Source of the DNA: Ichthyophis bannanicus
Lineage: Eukaryota; Chordata; Amphibia; Gymnophiona; Ichthyophiidae
NCBI GenBank assembly: GCA_033557465.1
Contig: CM066040.1
Coordinates: 323,968,297 to 324,032,296, forward strand
DNA length: 64,000 nucleotides
Direction: 5' to 3'
Shown here: positions 1-9,681 of the stretch, in pieces
Position numbering within the stretch: the stretch's first letter is position 1
Layout of the letters: each line of letters begins with the position of its first letter
Made by a program: the position numbers and the translations under genes
Notes under the pieces: model-generated
What the model was told of the DNA's origin: nothing
Seen by the model: the letters and a program-made list of their open reading frames with translations, nothing else
Databases searched by the model: none

Positions 1-306
1 CAGGCAGTCCTCACATATGGGTGACGTCGGCGCCGATGGAGCCCTCGTACGGAGCATTTCCCCAGCTTTCAAGGAAAGCCTTTGGGAATGCCAAGGGTGC
101 CATAATGCTCAGTCTTTCTTTTTCCACGGAGCCCAACGGACGTGAGTTCGTGTCACCCGGGAAAAGTAGATTTTTTCTGCAATTTTCGCTTTTTCTTATC
201 CGGTTCGACGCCGGTTCCCCTTTCCGCCTGGGCTCGGTACACCGGTATCGAGTCCGGAATTTCTTTTTTCGGTTTTTGTCCTTCGTGACTAGCGTTCGCG
301 CCTTTT

Positions 307-2240
307 TTGTTATTTTCACTGGCAGCCCGGGCTTTTGACCTTGCAGGGGCCCTTTTTCCCCTGAATGCTGCCAGCGGGTTCAAAAAATGTGATCGGTTTA
401 AGAAACTTATGTCTCTCACCGACACACATGACTGCTGCCTCCGATGTCTCAGGCCCAACCATGACTCGCTGGTCTGTGGCCCGTGTGGCAAAATGTCGTC
501 GAAGGCACTTCGGAGCCGTCAGCATCAACGTGAAAGAATTTTTTCAGTCCACATCCGGCTGGGCCCGGACTTTGTCAGAGGCCTCGACATCTCGGGAGTC
601 TGACCCCGAGCGCCGTCGTGGTTCCTCTGAGAGGGGGTCTCCCACCTGGGAGTACAAAAGGAAGAAGAAGCTCATGAGGGCGTTGTCGGTGGAGGCCCCT
701 GGGTCCTCGGCCAGGTCGCGCAGCCCTGACCGCCGCCCCGGGCTCTCGGAGTCGAAGAGGCCGTCCAAACTGCCTCGCATGGGGCCGGAGTCCCCGAGTC
801 ACGTAAATTCTGGTGTCCTCGTGGACTGTCCTCCGGGATAACCGACGTCGGGACTGACGCCGTCGGGGCCCGAGTCGGGGGCTGCTGACTCTCCTGAGCT
901 TGGACTCAGGCTGACGGCCTTGGAGAGCAGCTTGGCTGCCTTCATGGAACAGCAGCGGGTGCTGATCTCCAGTCTGACCAGTGCATCTGCCCCGACCACC
1001 GGGACCTCGACGTCTAAGTTTCACCCCGGAGGCCGAGCCAATCCTTGAATCCATCAAATCTCGAGTTGATCCTCGGTCAAGGTCCCCCTCGCACGGCCGG
1101 AGCCGCTCGACTCCTCCTTGGAGGAGTCAGCGTGGGAGATGGAGGACGAGGAGTCTCCTGACACCTTCCGGACCGGGTGCGTCCCTTCGGACTCCCTGGA
1201 CTCCGAGCCTCGGAGAAGGTCCCCCCCGGAGGATACCTAGTTCTCGGACTTCGTGTGGGACATGGCCAAGGCTTTGGCATTCCCTGTGGACGCCGAGGAG
1301 GAGCCTCGAGCCGAGGAGCTCGATGCCCTCCAGTATGATTTTCCTCCAAAGGAAGCCTTTACTGTACCGGTTCCTCCAATGCTGGAACGGCTGCTCTTCC
1401 GTATGTGGGAGGCACCGGCCTCGGCGCCGGTTCTTAGCAAACGGGTCGATTCCATTTATTGAGTCCATAGGAGCCCTGGGTTCCAAAAGGCACAGTTACC
1501 GCACAATTCCATGGTTTGGCCATGCACCGCCTGAAGAGTCAGAAGATGCACTCCTCGGTGCCCCCTGGCCGGGAGGCCCGGAACCTGGATGACCTCGGTA
1601 GAAAGTGCTTCCAGGGTTCTATGCTATCTTGCCCTGTACAGACTTACCAGATGTACATGGGCATGTACTTAAGGGACCACCTGGCAAAGGAGATTGCCGG
1701 GTTCTCAGCTGGCCTCTCCGTGGAACCCTTGCAGAGTTTCAAAGCCTTGTTGACAGGGATCCGAGAGTGCTCGAAGTTTATCTCTCGAGCAGCCTATGAT
1801 GGCTTCGGCCCGGGTAGCCACGGCCGGCATCGGTGCACGCCGTCAGGCCTGGCTACAGTCATCGGCCTGGAGTCATGGGTGCAGGACAAGTTGGTCGATG
1901 TCCTGTGCCGAGGTGACAACCTATTCGGTAAGACCATGACTGAAAAGGCTGCAGAAATCGAGACTGAGACTCTCACCAGGACAAGGCTGTCCAGAAAGAC
2001 TTCTGCCCCTTCTCAAAAAAAGAAGGGCTCGGGAAAGAAGCCCTTATTCCCGAGGAAGGGTGCTGCCTACAAATCCTACCCTCAGTATCAGGCCTCTCCA
2101 GCTCCCCAACAGGGCCAGCAGGCCAAGGGGCAGGGGCATGGGCCCTGTAGGCAGAAGACCCCCAAGCCGCCAGCTCCGGCTCCTGCACAGCAGGGAGCGG
2201 AGTTTTGGCTTCCACAGCATAGCCTCTCCTCCGCCGGTGG
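307..2240 (+). pseudogene. DIRS A gag remnant
   Basis: Decayed gag-like protein, presumed to be the nucleic-acid-binding structural protein of the retroelement. The N-terminal part (about 385-500) shows a CCHC zinc knuckle of pattern C-x2-C-x4-H-x4-C preceded by an upstream Cys, as in C, D and E. The coding frame then jumps: a stop at 601-603, continuation in another frame to about 841, the conserved SPPED/WDMAKAL block at about 1220-1460, then the original frame from about 1516 through the basic Lys/Pro/Gln-rich C terminus. At the position where C and B end gag with TTT TGA, A reads TTT TGG (2203-2208), so there is no stop and the frame stays open to 3645. The usual initiator Met is not in frame. 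Confidence 0.75.
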
Positions 2241-3623
2241 CTCCACTCAGCACAGGGGGTCGGCTGACCCTGTATGCCTACAGGTGGCCAGCCATCACAG
2301 GGGATACCTGTGTACTGAGCATAATCCTAAACGGCTACATGCTCCACTTCTACCAGCTACCCCCCTCCTACTATCCAGGGGAACCTCCAAGACTCCCTCT
2401 ACACAGCAACCTCCTCCTTCAGGAGTTGGCAAGTCTTTTAAAGGAACAGGCGGTGGAACCGGTGCCTCACCACCTGAAAGGGCAAGGCTTCTACTCCAGG
2501 TACTTCCTGGTACCAAAAAGGACAGGAGGCCTCCGGCCTATCCTAGACTTGCGAAACCTAAACAAGTTTCTGGAGAGAGAAAAGTTCAAGATGCTTACCC
2601 TTGGGATACTGCTGCCCTACCTCCAGCAGGGAGACTGGCTGTGCTCCTTAGACCTAAAGGATGCTTATACTCACATCCTCATTCATCCAGACCACAGACA
2701 ATATCTCTGATTTGTGGTGGGAGGAAACCATTTTCAGTACAGGGTACTTCCCTTTGGCCTAACCTCTGCACCCAGGGTTTTCACCAAATGCCTGGCGGTG
2801 GTGGCGGCTTATCTCAGGAATCAGGGAATTTTTGTCTTCCCATACCTGGACGACTGGCTCATCAGGGGCCAGTCTCTCCAGGAGGCCCCACAAGCCACTC
2901 TTCGCACTGTCTCTCTTCTTCAGCATCTGGGCTTTGTCATAAACTATGCAAAGTCCACTTTGCTCCCCTCTCAGAACCTAGAGTTTATAGGGGCAAGCTT
3001 AGACACCCTTCAGGCAAGAGCTTACTTGCCCGAAGACAGGGCCTACAGACTGATGGACTTGGCCAACCAGTTCCAAAGCAAGTCTCATGTCTCCGCCAGG
3101 CACTACCTGCGGCTCCTGGGCCACATGGCATCCACGATACATGTGACTCCGAATGCCTGTCTGCACATGCGGGCTGCTCAATGGTGCCTCAGAGATCAGT
3201 GGACGCAGGCCACAGGCGACCTCCGAGACAGAGTAAAGGTGTCCAAACCACTTTTGTACTCCTTACAGTGGTAGCTACATCTCCCAAACCTTCTCAGGGG
3301 GGTACCTTTTCAGGCTTCAGCACACACAAGGGTGCTGACGACCGATGCTTCTTTAAAGCGCTGGGGTGCACATTGCCAGGGCATGTGCACTCAAAACCTC
3401 TGGTCTCCTCGAGAGGCCACGCAGGAAATCAATCTTTTGGAACTGTGAGCATTCTGCTTAGCTCTGCAGACATTTTCTCATGCCCTCTCTCACCAGTCTG
3501 TCTTAGTTCAGCGGACAATCAGGTGGCAATGTTCTATGTGAACAAACTAGGGGGCACAGGGTCCAGGCTCCTATGTCAGGAGGCACTGGCCCTTTGCTCC
3601 TTTGCAGTCAAACAAGGCATGTT
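2240..3623 (+). pseudogene. DIRS A reverse transcriptase/RNase H, first part
   Basis: Reverse transcriptase of the DIRS type in the +1 frame relative to gag. Visible motifs in order: GGLRPILDLRNLNKFL-like palm start, CSLDLKDAYTHILIHP, a stop at 2708-2710 (an Arg codon CGA changed to TGA by comparison with C), YRVLPFGLTSAPRVFTK, and the catalytic YLDD box near 2845. A second stop at about 3272 replaces a Trp codon. The RNase H start (LTTDAS) and SADNQVAMFYVNK follow with a frameshift between them. The frame is cut at 3622-3623 by element B and resumes at 15156. Confidence 0.85.
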
Positions 3624-3636
3624 CCTTATCGTCCCT

Positions 3637-3756
3637 CCAGTCTAGTCCCGGAAACTCTAGGGTTGTGCTCCTTTTCCAGCAGCTTGGAGACTGAGAAATG
3701 TCATTCATTGATGACACTGGTATAAGGACATAGGCACCGCCTCCTCACTCCAGTTA
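3637..3756 (+). repeat. DIRS B left inverted terminal repeat
   Basis: About 120 bp whose reverse complement recurs at 14989-15109 with a few mismatches (shared blocks include tctagtcccgg, ttgtgctcc, cagcttggagact and ggtataaggacatagg). A further 13 bp to the left (3624-3636) are specific to the left end and reappear, reverse-complemented, in the internal complementary region. Confidence 0.92.
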
Positions 3757-4553
3757 TCTCAGTCTCCAAGCAGCTGGAGGATGTGAGCCTGGAGGTCCGG
3801 CTTAGAGGAACAATTAAGGACATTTAGTTAGAGTTTAGCTTGTTTTTAATTTAATTGAAGGTAGTTTCCTTTAATTTCTACTAGTTTTGATTTTTTTTGA
3901 GGAGGCAGCGTTACTGTGCCTTTAAATTTTAAGACTTATAGAGACCTCTCTCCCCTTACCCCTCCCGATCCTCCGTAGCTGTGGGGGAAACGACAGTAGA
4001 AAGGCTCCGATTGCAGCCCGGTCTGCTAGTGGGACAGGCAGCCAGATGTGCAGGCACCCCGAGCGCATCAGAGGGTTTGCCTGTTAGCGCTCGGGTGCGG
4101 GGGGCAGAGAGGAGACGTGGCCACATCGCAGCTCAGCGATTCAGAGCCCTCAGCGTCGGCCCGGGGGGGCAGCAGGCCCTTGGAAAGCAGCCGATAATTT
4201 TTTCTACTGGAGCAATGGAGCGGCGCTGGTAACGCAGCTCAGGTGGGTGAGGTAAGGCGCCGGAGCTTTATTCAAAGGGGATTGCTGTTTCTACTGCCAG
4301 AACCGGCAGCAGGCCCACACTGCGTGCGTTTTGCGCAGGAAGGGGCAAGGGCTGTTGCAGGGATTCAATCACATGGGCTGGAGCAGCAGAGCTTCGTTTT
4401 AGTTTTATTTCGTCAGTGTTTAGCTCCGGAGATCTCCTGCTCTTATAGAGGATAGTTTTTTGAAAAAAGAAAAAAAAAACACCTTCTCAGGGCCCTCGAG
4501 CCAGGGGCGTCAGGGAGGTGGTTAAGGCTGGAGCCGTTGATTAAGGGGTCACC
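3757..4553 (+). other. DIRS B 5' non-coding leader
   Basis: Untranslated leader between the left repeat and gag. No substantial conserved frame. A splice-acceptor-like tract (accttctcag) ends near 4490, about 65 nt before the gag ATG. A candidate donor-like GTGGGTGAGGTAAGG lies near 4241-4256. Promoter elements could not be identified by eye. Confidence 0.5.
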
Positions 4554-5973
4554 ATGCCTTCTAAAACATTGTGTTTATTGTGTGGAGTGAAGAGGTCTAC
4601 GGTCGCAGATACAGGGGTCTGTAAAAACTGTAGCCAAGCTTCTGCCACAGAACAGCAACACTTGGCTGCAGAGGATCAAGGGGAGGGCTTTCAGGGGTCC
4701 CTGCCCTCTGTGATAGATCCGGCGGAGCCAGTGCCGGGGCCGTCAACAGCTCCGGATGTACCTCTTGCACAAGCATCCTTGTCTTCCATTTTTTCCCCGG
4801 ACTTTGTAGCGCTGATTCAAAGGGCATTTGGGGGCATGCCAGGAGAAGCGCCTCCTTCGACCTATGGTGGGGGGGGATCTAGGGCAGAAGAGACCAGGGA
4901 CTCCTCTGTCAGTGGGTACTTCGGGGGTTTTGCCGAAGAAACCCAGAATAGAGAAAGAGAAGCAGGAGCAGTCGGTGATTTCGGAAGATCTGCGCATGGA
5001 AAATGGGGAGCAGGATCTCGAGATGGACGAGGAGTTGGAAGAGGGAGAGATCACGGAACAGGAAGATCAGGCCAGAGTAGTGCACATTTTTTGGAGAGAG
5101 GAGTTGCCCGCACTGATTTCTGAGACACTTAAAGTGCTGAATGTGTCGGCGGCAGGGCCGTTGGAGGAAGCTACATTGGAAGATCTGTTGTTACAGCCAT
5201 TTTGGAAGACTCAGAGAGCCTTTCCCATGCACCAAGTGATAAAAGAAATGATTCAAGGTGAGTGGGAAATGCCTGAGGCATCCTTCAAGGGGTCTAGAGT
5301 CATGTCACGTCTTTATCCCCTGATGGACCAAGATAAGGAGCTCTTTAGGTCACCGAGAATAGATGCAGCGGTGTCGGCGGTGACCAAGAAGACGACCATT
5401 CCGGTAGAAGGGAGTGCGGCTCTCAAAGATACGCAGGACAGGAAGCTAGATTCTTTGTTAAAGCAGGTGTTTGAGGTGAATGCTCTTTCTATTCAAGCGT
5501 CCATTTGTGGGGCGTGGGTAGCAAGGGCCTGTCTGCGCTGGTCTCAGCGAGTCCATGGAGAACAGATCGAAGAATTGGTAGGTGAGGCAGCTAGGCTGGA
5601 ATCAGTAGCGGCGTATCTCACTGATATTCATTATGACCTTATTATGGGACTATCTAACAGTATGGCTTCAGTGGTGGCAGCGCAAAGGTGCCTTTGGCTG
5701 CACAATTGGGCAGCTGATGTGTCTTCTAAGGCCAGGTTGAGTAAGCTTCCCTTTAAAGGGAAGCTGCTTTTCAGAGAGGATTTGGACAAAATTGTTAAGG
5801 ATCTAGGAGACTCTAAGGGCAGAAGGCTTCCGGAAGATAAACAGAAGCAGAGTAAGTTTCCGCCGATGGAGAGAATGCCTCAGAAGGATTTTTGTCGTTT
5901 TTCTTCTCCACAGTTTACTCAGAGTCAGAGGGGACGTTTTCCCTTTAGAAATCAAGGTTTTTGGGGGTTTTGA
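4554..5973 (+). pseudogene. DIRS B gag (one frameshift)
   Basis: Gag-like protein of the B family. The ATG at 4554 opens a frame with two CxxC pairs near the N terminus (CLLC and CKNC, 13 residues apart) but no CCHC knuckle, unlike the A/C family. Around 4866-4874 a run of eight G is followed by a frame change; the rest (4828-5973 frame) continues through an acidic Glu-rich stretch, a helical region with LLLQPF, KLDSLLKQVFEVNALSIQ and LGWxxNW-like blocks, and a basic Arg/Phe-rich tail. The stop is TTT TGA at 5968-5973. Proteins of this type are frequently auto-annotated as LAP2-alpha-like, because the LAP2-alpha C terminus is thought to derive from a DIRS gag (established, from memory). A single homopolymer indel would restore continuity, so sequencing error is also possible. 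Confidence 0.8.
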
Positions 5974-5989
5974 GGAGCGAGCAGAGGTT

Positions 5990-7927
5990 TTGCAGCCGCC
6001 TCTTCGGGCCTCAGAAAGCAGCAATGAAGTCGGGGGGAACCAGGTGGAGCTACTGGTGGGAGGTCATTTACAGACGTTTTACGCTGTCTGGGTCCAGATT
6101 ACATCAGACCAGTGGGTGTTAGAGGTGATTCGAGAAGGATATGCTTTGGAATTTCAACGACTGGTGACCGACTCATTTGTTCAGTACCCTTGCACGGCGC
6201 ATCGCAAGTGCGAGGTGGTCAAACAGACTTTGAAAAGATTGCTGGCTCTCAGGGCAGTAGTGCCGGTGCCTCGAGACCAATGCGGTTTCGGTCGATACTC
6301 CATCTATTTTGTGGTTCCGAAAAAAGAAGGGACTTATCAGCCGATTCTGGATCTAAAGAAAGTGAACCGGTGTCTCCGGGTGTCTCATTTTCATATGGAG
6401 ACGCTAAGGTTGGTCATCGTAGCAGTCAGAAAAGGGGAGTTTCTTACATCCCTCGACTTGTCAGAAGCGTACTTACACATTCCGATTCATCAGGAGCATC
6501 AAAGGTTTCTCAGGTTTGTGGTGCCAATGGGACTTTTTCAGTTTCGAGCCTTACCTTTCGGGCTGGCGACAGCCCCGCGGATGTTTACCAAGGTCATGGT
6601 AGTAGTAGCAGCAGCGCTGCGGAAGGAAGGTGTTCTGGTCCTTCCCTATTTGGACGACTGGTTAATTCGAGCAAAGTCGAGAAGAGAAAGCGAGGAGGCT
6701 ACGTCCAGGGTAGTCAACTGCCTGCAGAGTTTAGGCTGGGTGGTCAGTATGACCAAAAGCAGTTTAGTACCATCTCAGAGTCTGGAGTACCTAGGGGTGC
6801 ATTTCGATACGGCGGCGGGCAAGGTTTTTCTGCCTCCACATCAAGCTTGCGGGTTGAGAAAGTTGATCTGCCGATTTCTCAGCAGGCCACGTCCGACGAC
6901 ATGGCATTATCTTCAGCTCCTGGGTACGATGGCGTCGACGCTCAAATTGGTGCCTTGGGCAAGGGCCCATATGAGGCCGTTGCAGAGAGTGTTACTCAGA
7001 AGGTGGTCTCACCAGAATGACCCATTGTCTCGGAGGCTTCTCTGCCCGGAAGTAGTGCGGAGAGCGTTGCAATGGTGGTTGCTTCCGGAGGCTCTGGAAC
7101 AGGGCATGCCCTTAGAGACACCAGGCTGGCTACTGCTGACTACAGATGCAAGCCTGCTAGGTTGGGGGGTGCACTTTCAAGGAAGGTTCGCCCAAGGACA
7201 GTGGACAGAACAGGAGAAAGCGTGGTCAATCAACAGGTTGGAATTGCGAGCTGTAGCAAGGGCTTTACTGAAGTTTCAGCCGTATCTGCAGGGGAAAGCG
7301 ATCAGAGTGTTTTCCGACAATGCCACGGCAGTGGCCTACATCAACAGACAAGGGGGCACCAGCAGTGCGCCCTTGGAGGCCGAGGCAGATCAGCTGTTTG
7401 TATGGGTCGAGCAAAACCTGCAGGTGCTGTCGGCAGCGCATGTGGCAGGAGTGGACAATGTGACAGCCGATTATTTGAGTCGAGTAAGGGTGGACCCAGG
7501 AGAGTGGATGCTTCATCCAGAAGTTTACGAGATGGTGGTGAGGCACTGGGGAGAGCCGATAATGGATCTCATGGCGACGTTCAATTCGGCAAAGGTCGGT
7601 TGCTTCTTCAGCAGAAGAAAGGAGAAAATGTCGGAAGGTCTAGATGGTCTCATAGAGGACTGGCCAGTAGAGCAACTTTTGTATGTGTTTCCTCCATGGG
7701 TGTTAATAGGTCGCATGGTGCGACAGATAGAGCATCACAGAGGATTAGTGATTTTGATTGCACCAGATTGGCCAAGGAGGCCTTGGTATGTGGACCTCAG
7801 GAGACTGCTAGTGGGGAAGCCTTGGCAGCTACCAGTCAGGAAGGATCTGTTGTCGCAAGGTCCGCTGTTTATGCCTCAGGTGGATCGATTTTCGCTTATG
7901 GCATGGATCTTGAGAGGGCAAGGTTAA
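5990..7927 (+). CDS. DIRS B reverse transcriptase-RNase H
   Basis: Uninterrupted 645-codon polymerase frame in +1 relative to gag. RT motifs: QPILDLKKVNRCL (about residue 120), SLDLSEAYLHIPIH, FRALPFGLATAPRMFTK, and the catalytic YLDD at about residue 220. RNase H follows with LTTDASLLGWG (about 384), RLELRAVARAL (about 416), FSDNATAVAYINRQGG (about 441) and VTADYLSR (about 493), giving the D-E-D-D acidic set. The C-terminal region (LMATFNSAKVGCFFSR, LYVFPPWVLIGRMV, LIAPDWPRRPWY) is DIRS-specific. No ATG opens the frame; the first codon after the gag stop region is TTG, so translation probably needs a +1 shift at TTT TGA (5968-5973). Overlaps the YR start by 25 nt. Function: copies the element RNA to DNA in the nucleus or cytoplasm. 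Confidence 0.93.
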   Translation: MQPPLRASESSNEVGGNQVELLVGGHLQTFYAVWVQITSDQWVLEVIREGYALEFQRLVTDSFVQYPCTAHRKCEVVKQTLKRLLALRAVVPVPRDQCGFGRYSIYFVVPKKEGTYQPILDLKKVNRCLRVSHFHMETLRLVIVAVRKGEFLTSLDLSEAYLHIPIHQEHQRFLRFVVPMGLFQFRALPFGLATAPRMFTKVMVVVAAALRKEGVLVLPYLDDWLIRAKSRRESEEATSRVVNCLQSLGWVVSMTKSSLVPSQSLEYLGVHFDTAAGKVFLPPHQACGLRKLICRFLSRPRPTTWHYLQLLGTMASTLKLVPWARAHMRPLQRVLLRRWSHQNDPLSRRLLCPEVVRRALQWWLLPEALEQGMPLETPGWLLLTTDASLLGWGVHFQGRFAQGQWTEQEKAWSINRLELRAVARALLKFQPYLQGKAIRVFSDNATAVAYINRQGGTSSAPLEAEADQLFVWVEQNLQVLSAAHVAGVDNVTADYLSRVRVDPGEWMLHPEVYEMVVRHWGEPIMDLMATFNSAKVGCFFSRRKEKMSEGLDGLIEDWPVEQLLYVFPPWVLIGRMVRQIEHHRGLVILIAPDWPRRPWYVDLRRLLVGKPWQLPVRKDLLSQGPLFMPQVDRFSLMAWILRGQG

Positions 7928-8964
7928 GAGCTAAAGGGTACTCAGAGGCGGTGATTGCTACCATGTTGGGAGCTCATAGGAGATCTACTTCCTTAGCATA
8001 TGTTCGCGTGTGGCGCATCTTTGAGGTGTGGTGTGTGGACAGGAATTGTGAGGCCTTACGTGCGTCAGTGCCGCAGGTCTTGGCGTTCTCGCAGGATGGT
8101 TTTCAGAAAGAATTGGTAGCGTCCTCCTTAAGAGTTCAGTTGGCAGTGCTCTCTTGTTATAGGGGAAAGATCAAGGGGCAAGCGTTGGGCACGCTTCCAG
8201 ATGTTAAGAGATTCTTAAGAGCAGTGGGGCTTTTGCGTCCACCGTACAGATATCTCGTTCCTCAAGGGGATCTACAGTTAGTTTTGGGAGCGTTAGGAAG
8301 TCGGCCGTTTGAGCCTTTGGATAAGGCATCTTTGAAAGACCTTACCCTGAAAGTGGTTTTTCTAGTGGCGATTGCGTCGGCAAGGAAAATTTTGGAGTTG
8401 CAGGCCTTATCGTGTAAGGAGCCGTTCCTAGCCTTTTATGATTCGAAGGTGGTATTGCGGCCAGTTCCGTCCTTTTTGCCGAAGGTACTATCTCCTTGTC
8501 ATGTGAATCAGGAAGTATCGTTACCGGTATTCCATAGGGTTGCAGAGAACTCTTCCACGGATCAGTTGCATCAGTTCGATGTTTGTAGGGCCTTGAAGAA
8601 GTATATCCGACGGACGGCAGAGTTCCGGAAATCGGATAGGCTTTTTGTTTTGTTTAGAGGTCCTCGAAAGGGTGAAGCAGCGTCAAAGGCGACTATTGCC
8701 AGATGGATTAAAGGGGCGATAGCATCAGCATACCTGTTAAAGGGTAGGCTGGCGCCAGAAGGGTTGTGAGCACATTCGACGAGAGCGCAAGCAACTTCTT
8801 GGGTTGAGTACAAATTTGTTCCGGCAGTGGAAATTTGTAAGGCAGCGACGTGGTCGTCTTTAATTTCGTTTGTCAAGCATTACCGTCTGGATGTACAGGC
8901 GAGTAGGGATACCTGTTTTGGGGCAGCGGTGCTTCAGGCTGGTCTAGCAGGTCCCGCCCGTTGA
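7903..8964 (+). pseudogene. DIRS B tyrosine recombinase (stop codon, Arg to Lys)
   Basis: DIRS recombinase expected to integrate a circular DNA intermediate. ATG 7903 (MDLERARLRAKGYSEAV) overlaps the end of RT; the frame matches gag. The N-terminal SAM-like core-binding domain spans to about 8230, the catalytic domain follows. Box I reads SARKILELQAL at about 8380-8405: the catalytic Arg found in C, D, E and F (SARRISELQAL) is Lys here (8386-8388). A TGA at 8767-8769 interrupts the frame just before the HxxR box (HSTR, 8773-8784); after it the frame is open through the catalytic Tyr (KHYRLD, Tyr codon 8881-8883) to the stop at 8962-8964. The damage suggests this copy cannot integrate itself. 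Confidence 0.85.
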
Positions 8965-8987
8965 ATTCTTCTATTGCTCTGTTACAT

Positions 8988-9087
8988 CCCTAGAGTTTCC
9001 GGGACTAGACTGGAGGGGCGATAAGGAAGATTGAATTAGACTTACCTGCTAATTGTAGTTCCTGAAGGAACTCCAGTCTAGTCCCGG
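8988..9087 (+). repeat. DIRS B internal complementary region (ICR)
   Basis: A 100-bp block. Bases 8988-9028 are the reverse complement of B's left end (3622-3662) and 9027-9087 are the reverse complement of B's right end (15095-15155). The centre (AA, 9027-9028) marks the right-end-to-left-end joint. In the DIRS-1 replication model this region templates completion of both ends to yield a closed circle. Confidence 0.93.
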
Positions 9088-9291
9088 ACCCCATCCCAGT
9101 TTTTGGTTAGGATGGGAGCCTGAAGCAGTGAATCTCACAGGTAAGAGCAAAGTAAGCTGTGGGGCTTCGGGTCCAGACGGGGAGTTTTGGGGAAGGGGAT
9201 GATACGAAGGTCAGGTCTCTTCCAGAGGGGAGCGAGGGCCTCTGCAGTTTTTTCCAAGGACTAAGAGGAAAGTTTTTAAAGTTTATTATAT
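9088..9291 (+). other. DIRS B 3' non-coding segment
   Basis: Non-coding DNA between B's ICR and its right terminal repeat; the remaining part lies at 14923-14988, beyond element C. No open frame of note and no sequence signal recognised. C inserted at T-rich sequence at its end. Confidence 0.6.
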
Positions 9292-9470
9292 TATCTCCAG
9301 GAACAAGCAGGAATAAGTCCTCACATAAGTCCTCACATATGGGTACGTCGGTACCGACGGAGCCCGTGCGGGAAAGCTCCCCAGCTTCTTAGAATAGAAG
9401 CTTTTGGGACCTCCCACTGCACATGCGCACTGCCTTCCCGCCTTCCTGAACAGCTCTCCTCAGTTTCTCT
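9292..9470 (+). repeat. DIRS C left inverted terminal repeat
   Basis: Starts tatctccaggaacaagcagg and pairs with 14723-14897 in reverse complement, including the gtcggtaccgac palindrome near 9345 and the ccttcccgccttcctgaac block. It carries a tandem duplication of a 12-nt unit (aagtcctcacat twice, 9315-9338) that is mirrored in the right repeat. Confidence 0.93.
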
Positions 9471-9599
9471 TTTTCCGCGGAGCCAGCAGGTCGTGTTCCT
9501 GTCACCGCTGAAGAAATTGTTATTTTATTTGTTTCTTTAGACCGCGTACCTGCCTTCCCCATACCGATACCGGTATCGCCGGTCTTTTCTTTCTTTCTT

Positions 9600-9652
9600 T
9601 AAAAAATTATAATTCTTTTTTCTTATTTTTTAGCTTTTTGGTCACTTCAGAG
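9600..9652 (+). promoter_or_regulatory. Splice-acceptor-like tract upstream of C gag
   Basis: A long pyrimidine-rich run (ttcttttttcttattttttag) ends in TAG at 9631-9633, with a second candidate AG at 9649-9650. Comparable pyrimidine tracts ending in CAG occur upstream of gag in D (31392), E (39718) and A (346). This resembles a 3' splice site; whether it is used is unknown. Confidence 0.45.
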
Positions 9653-9681
9653 AGGCCTCTCGGCCTACTCAATTTCTCCTC

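Noticed and set aside
11..841. Overlapping antisense frames in the first kilobase
   Set aside because: GC-rich shadow frames with no motifs; the only supported coding there is plus-strand gag.
1516..3645. 709-codon single protein in A
   Set aside because: The first part is gag, but past about 2220 the frame only shadows RT in another phase; it stays open because the gag stop became TGG.
4554..5973. Host LAP2-alpha gene
   Set aside because: The frame lies between a DIRS terminal repeat and a DIRS RT in the usual gag position; resemblance reflects past capture of gag by the host gene.
6112..7020. 302-codon plus-strand frame overlapping B RT
   Set aside because: It is the alternate reading of RT-RNase H, Ser/Gly-rich, lacks domains and is closed by stops before YR.
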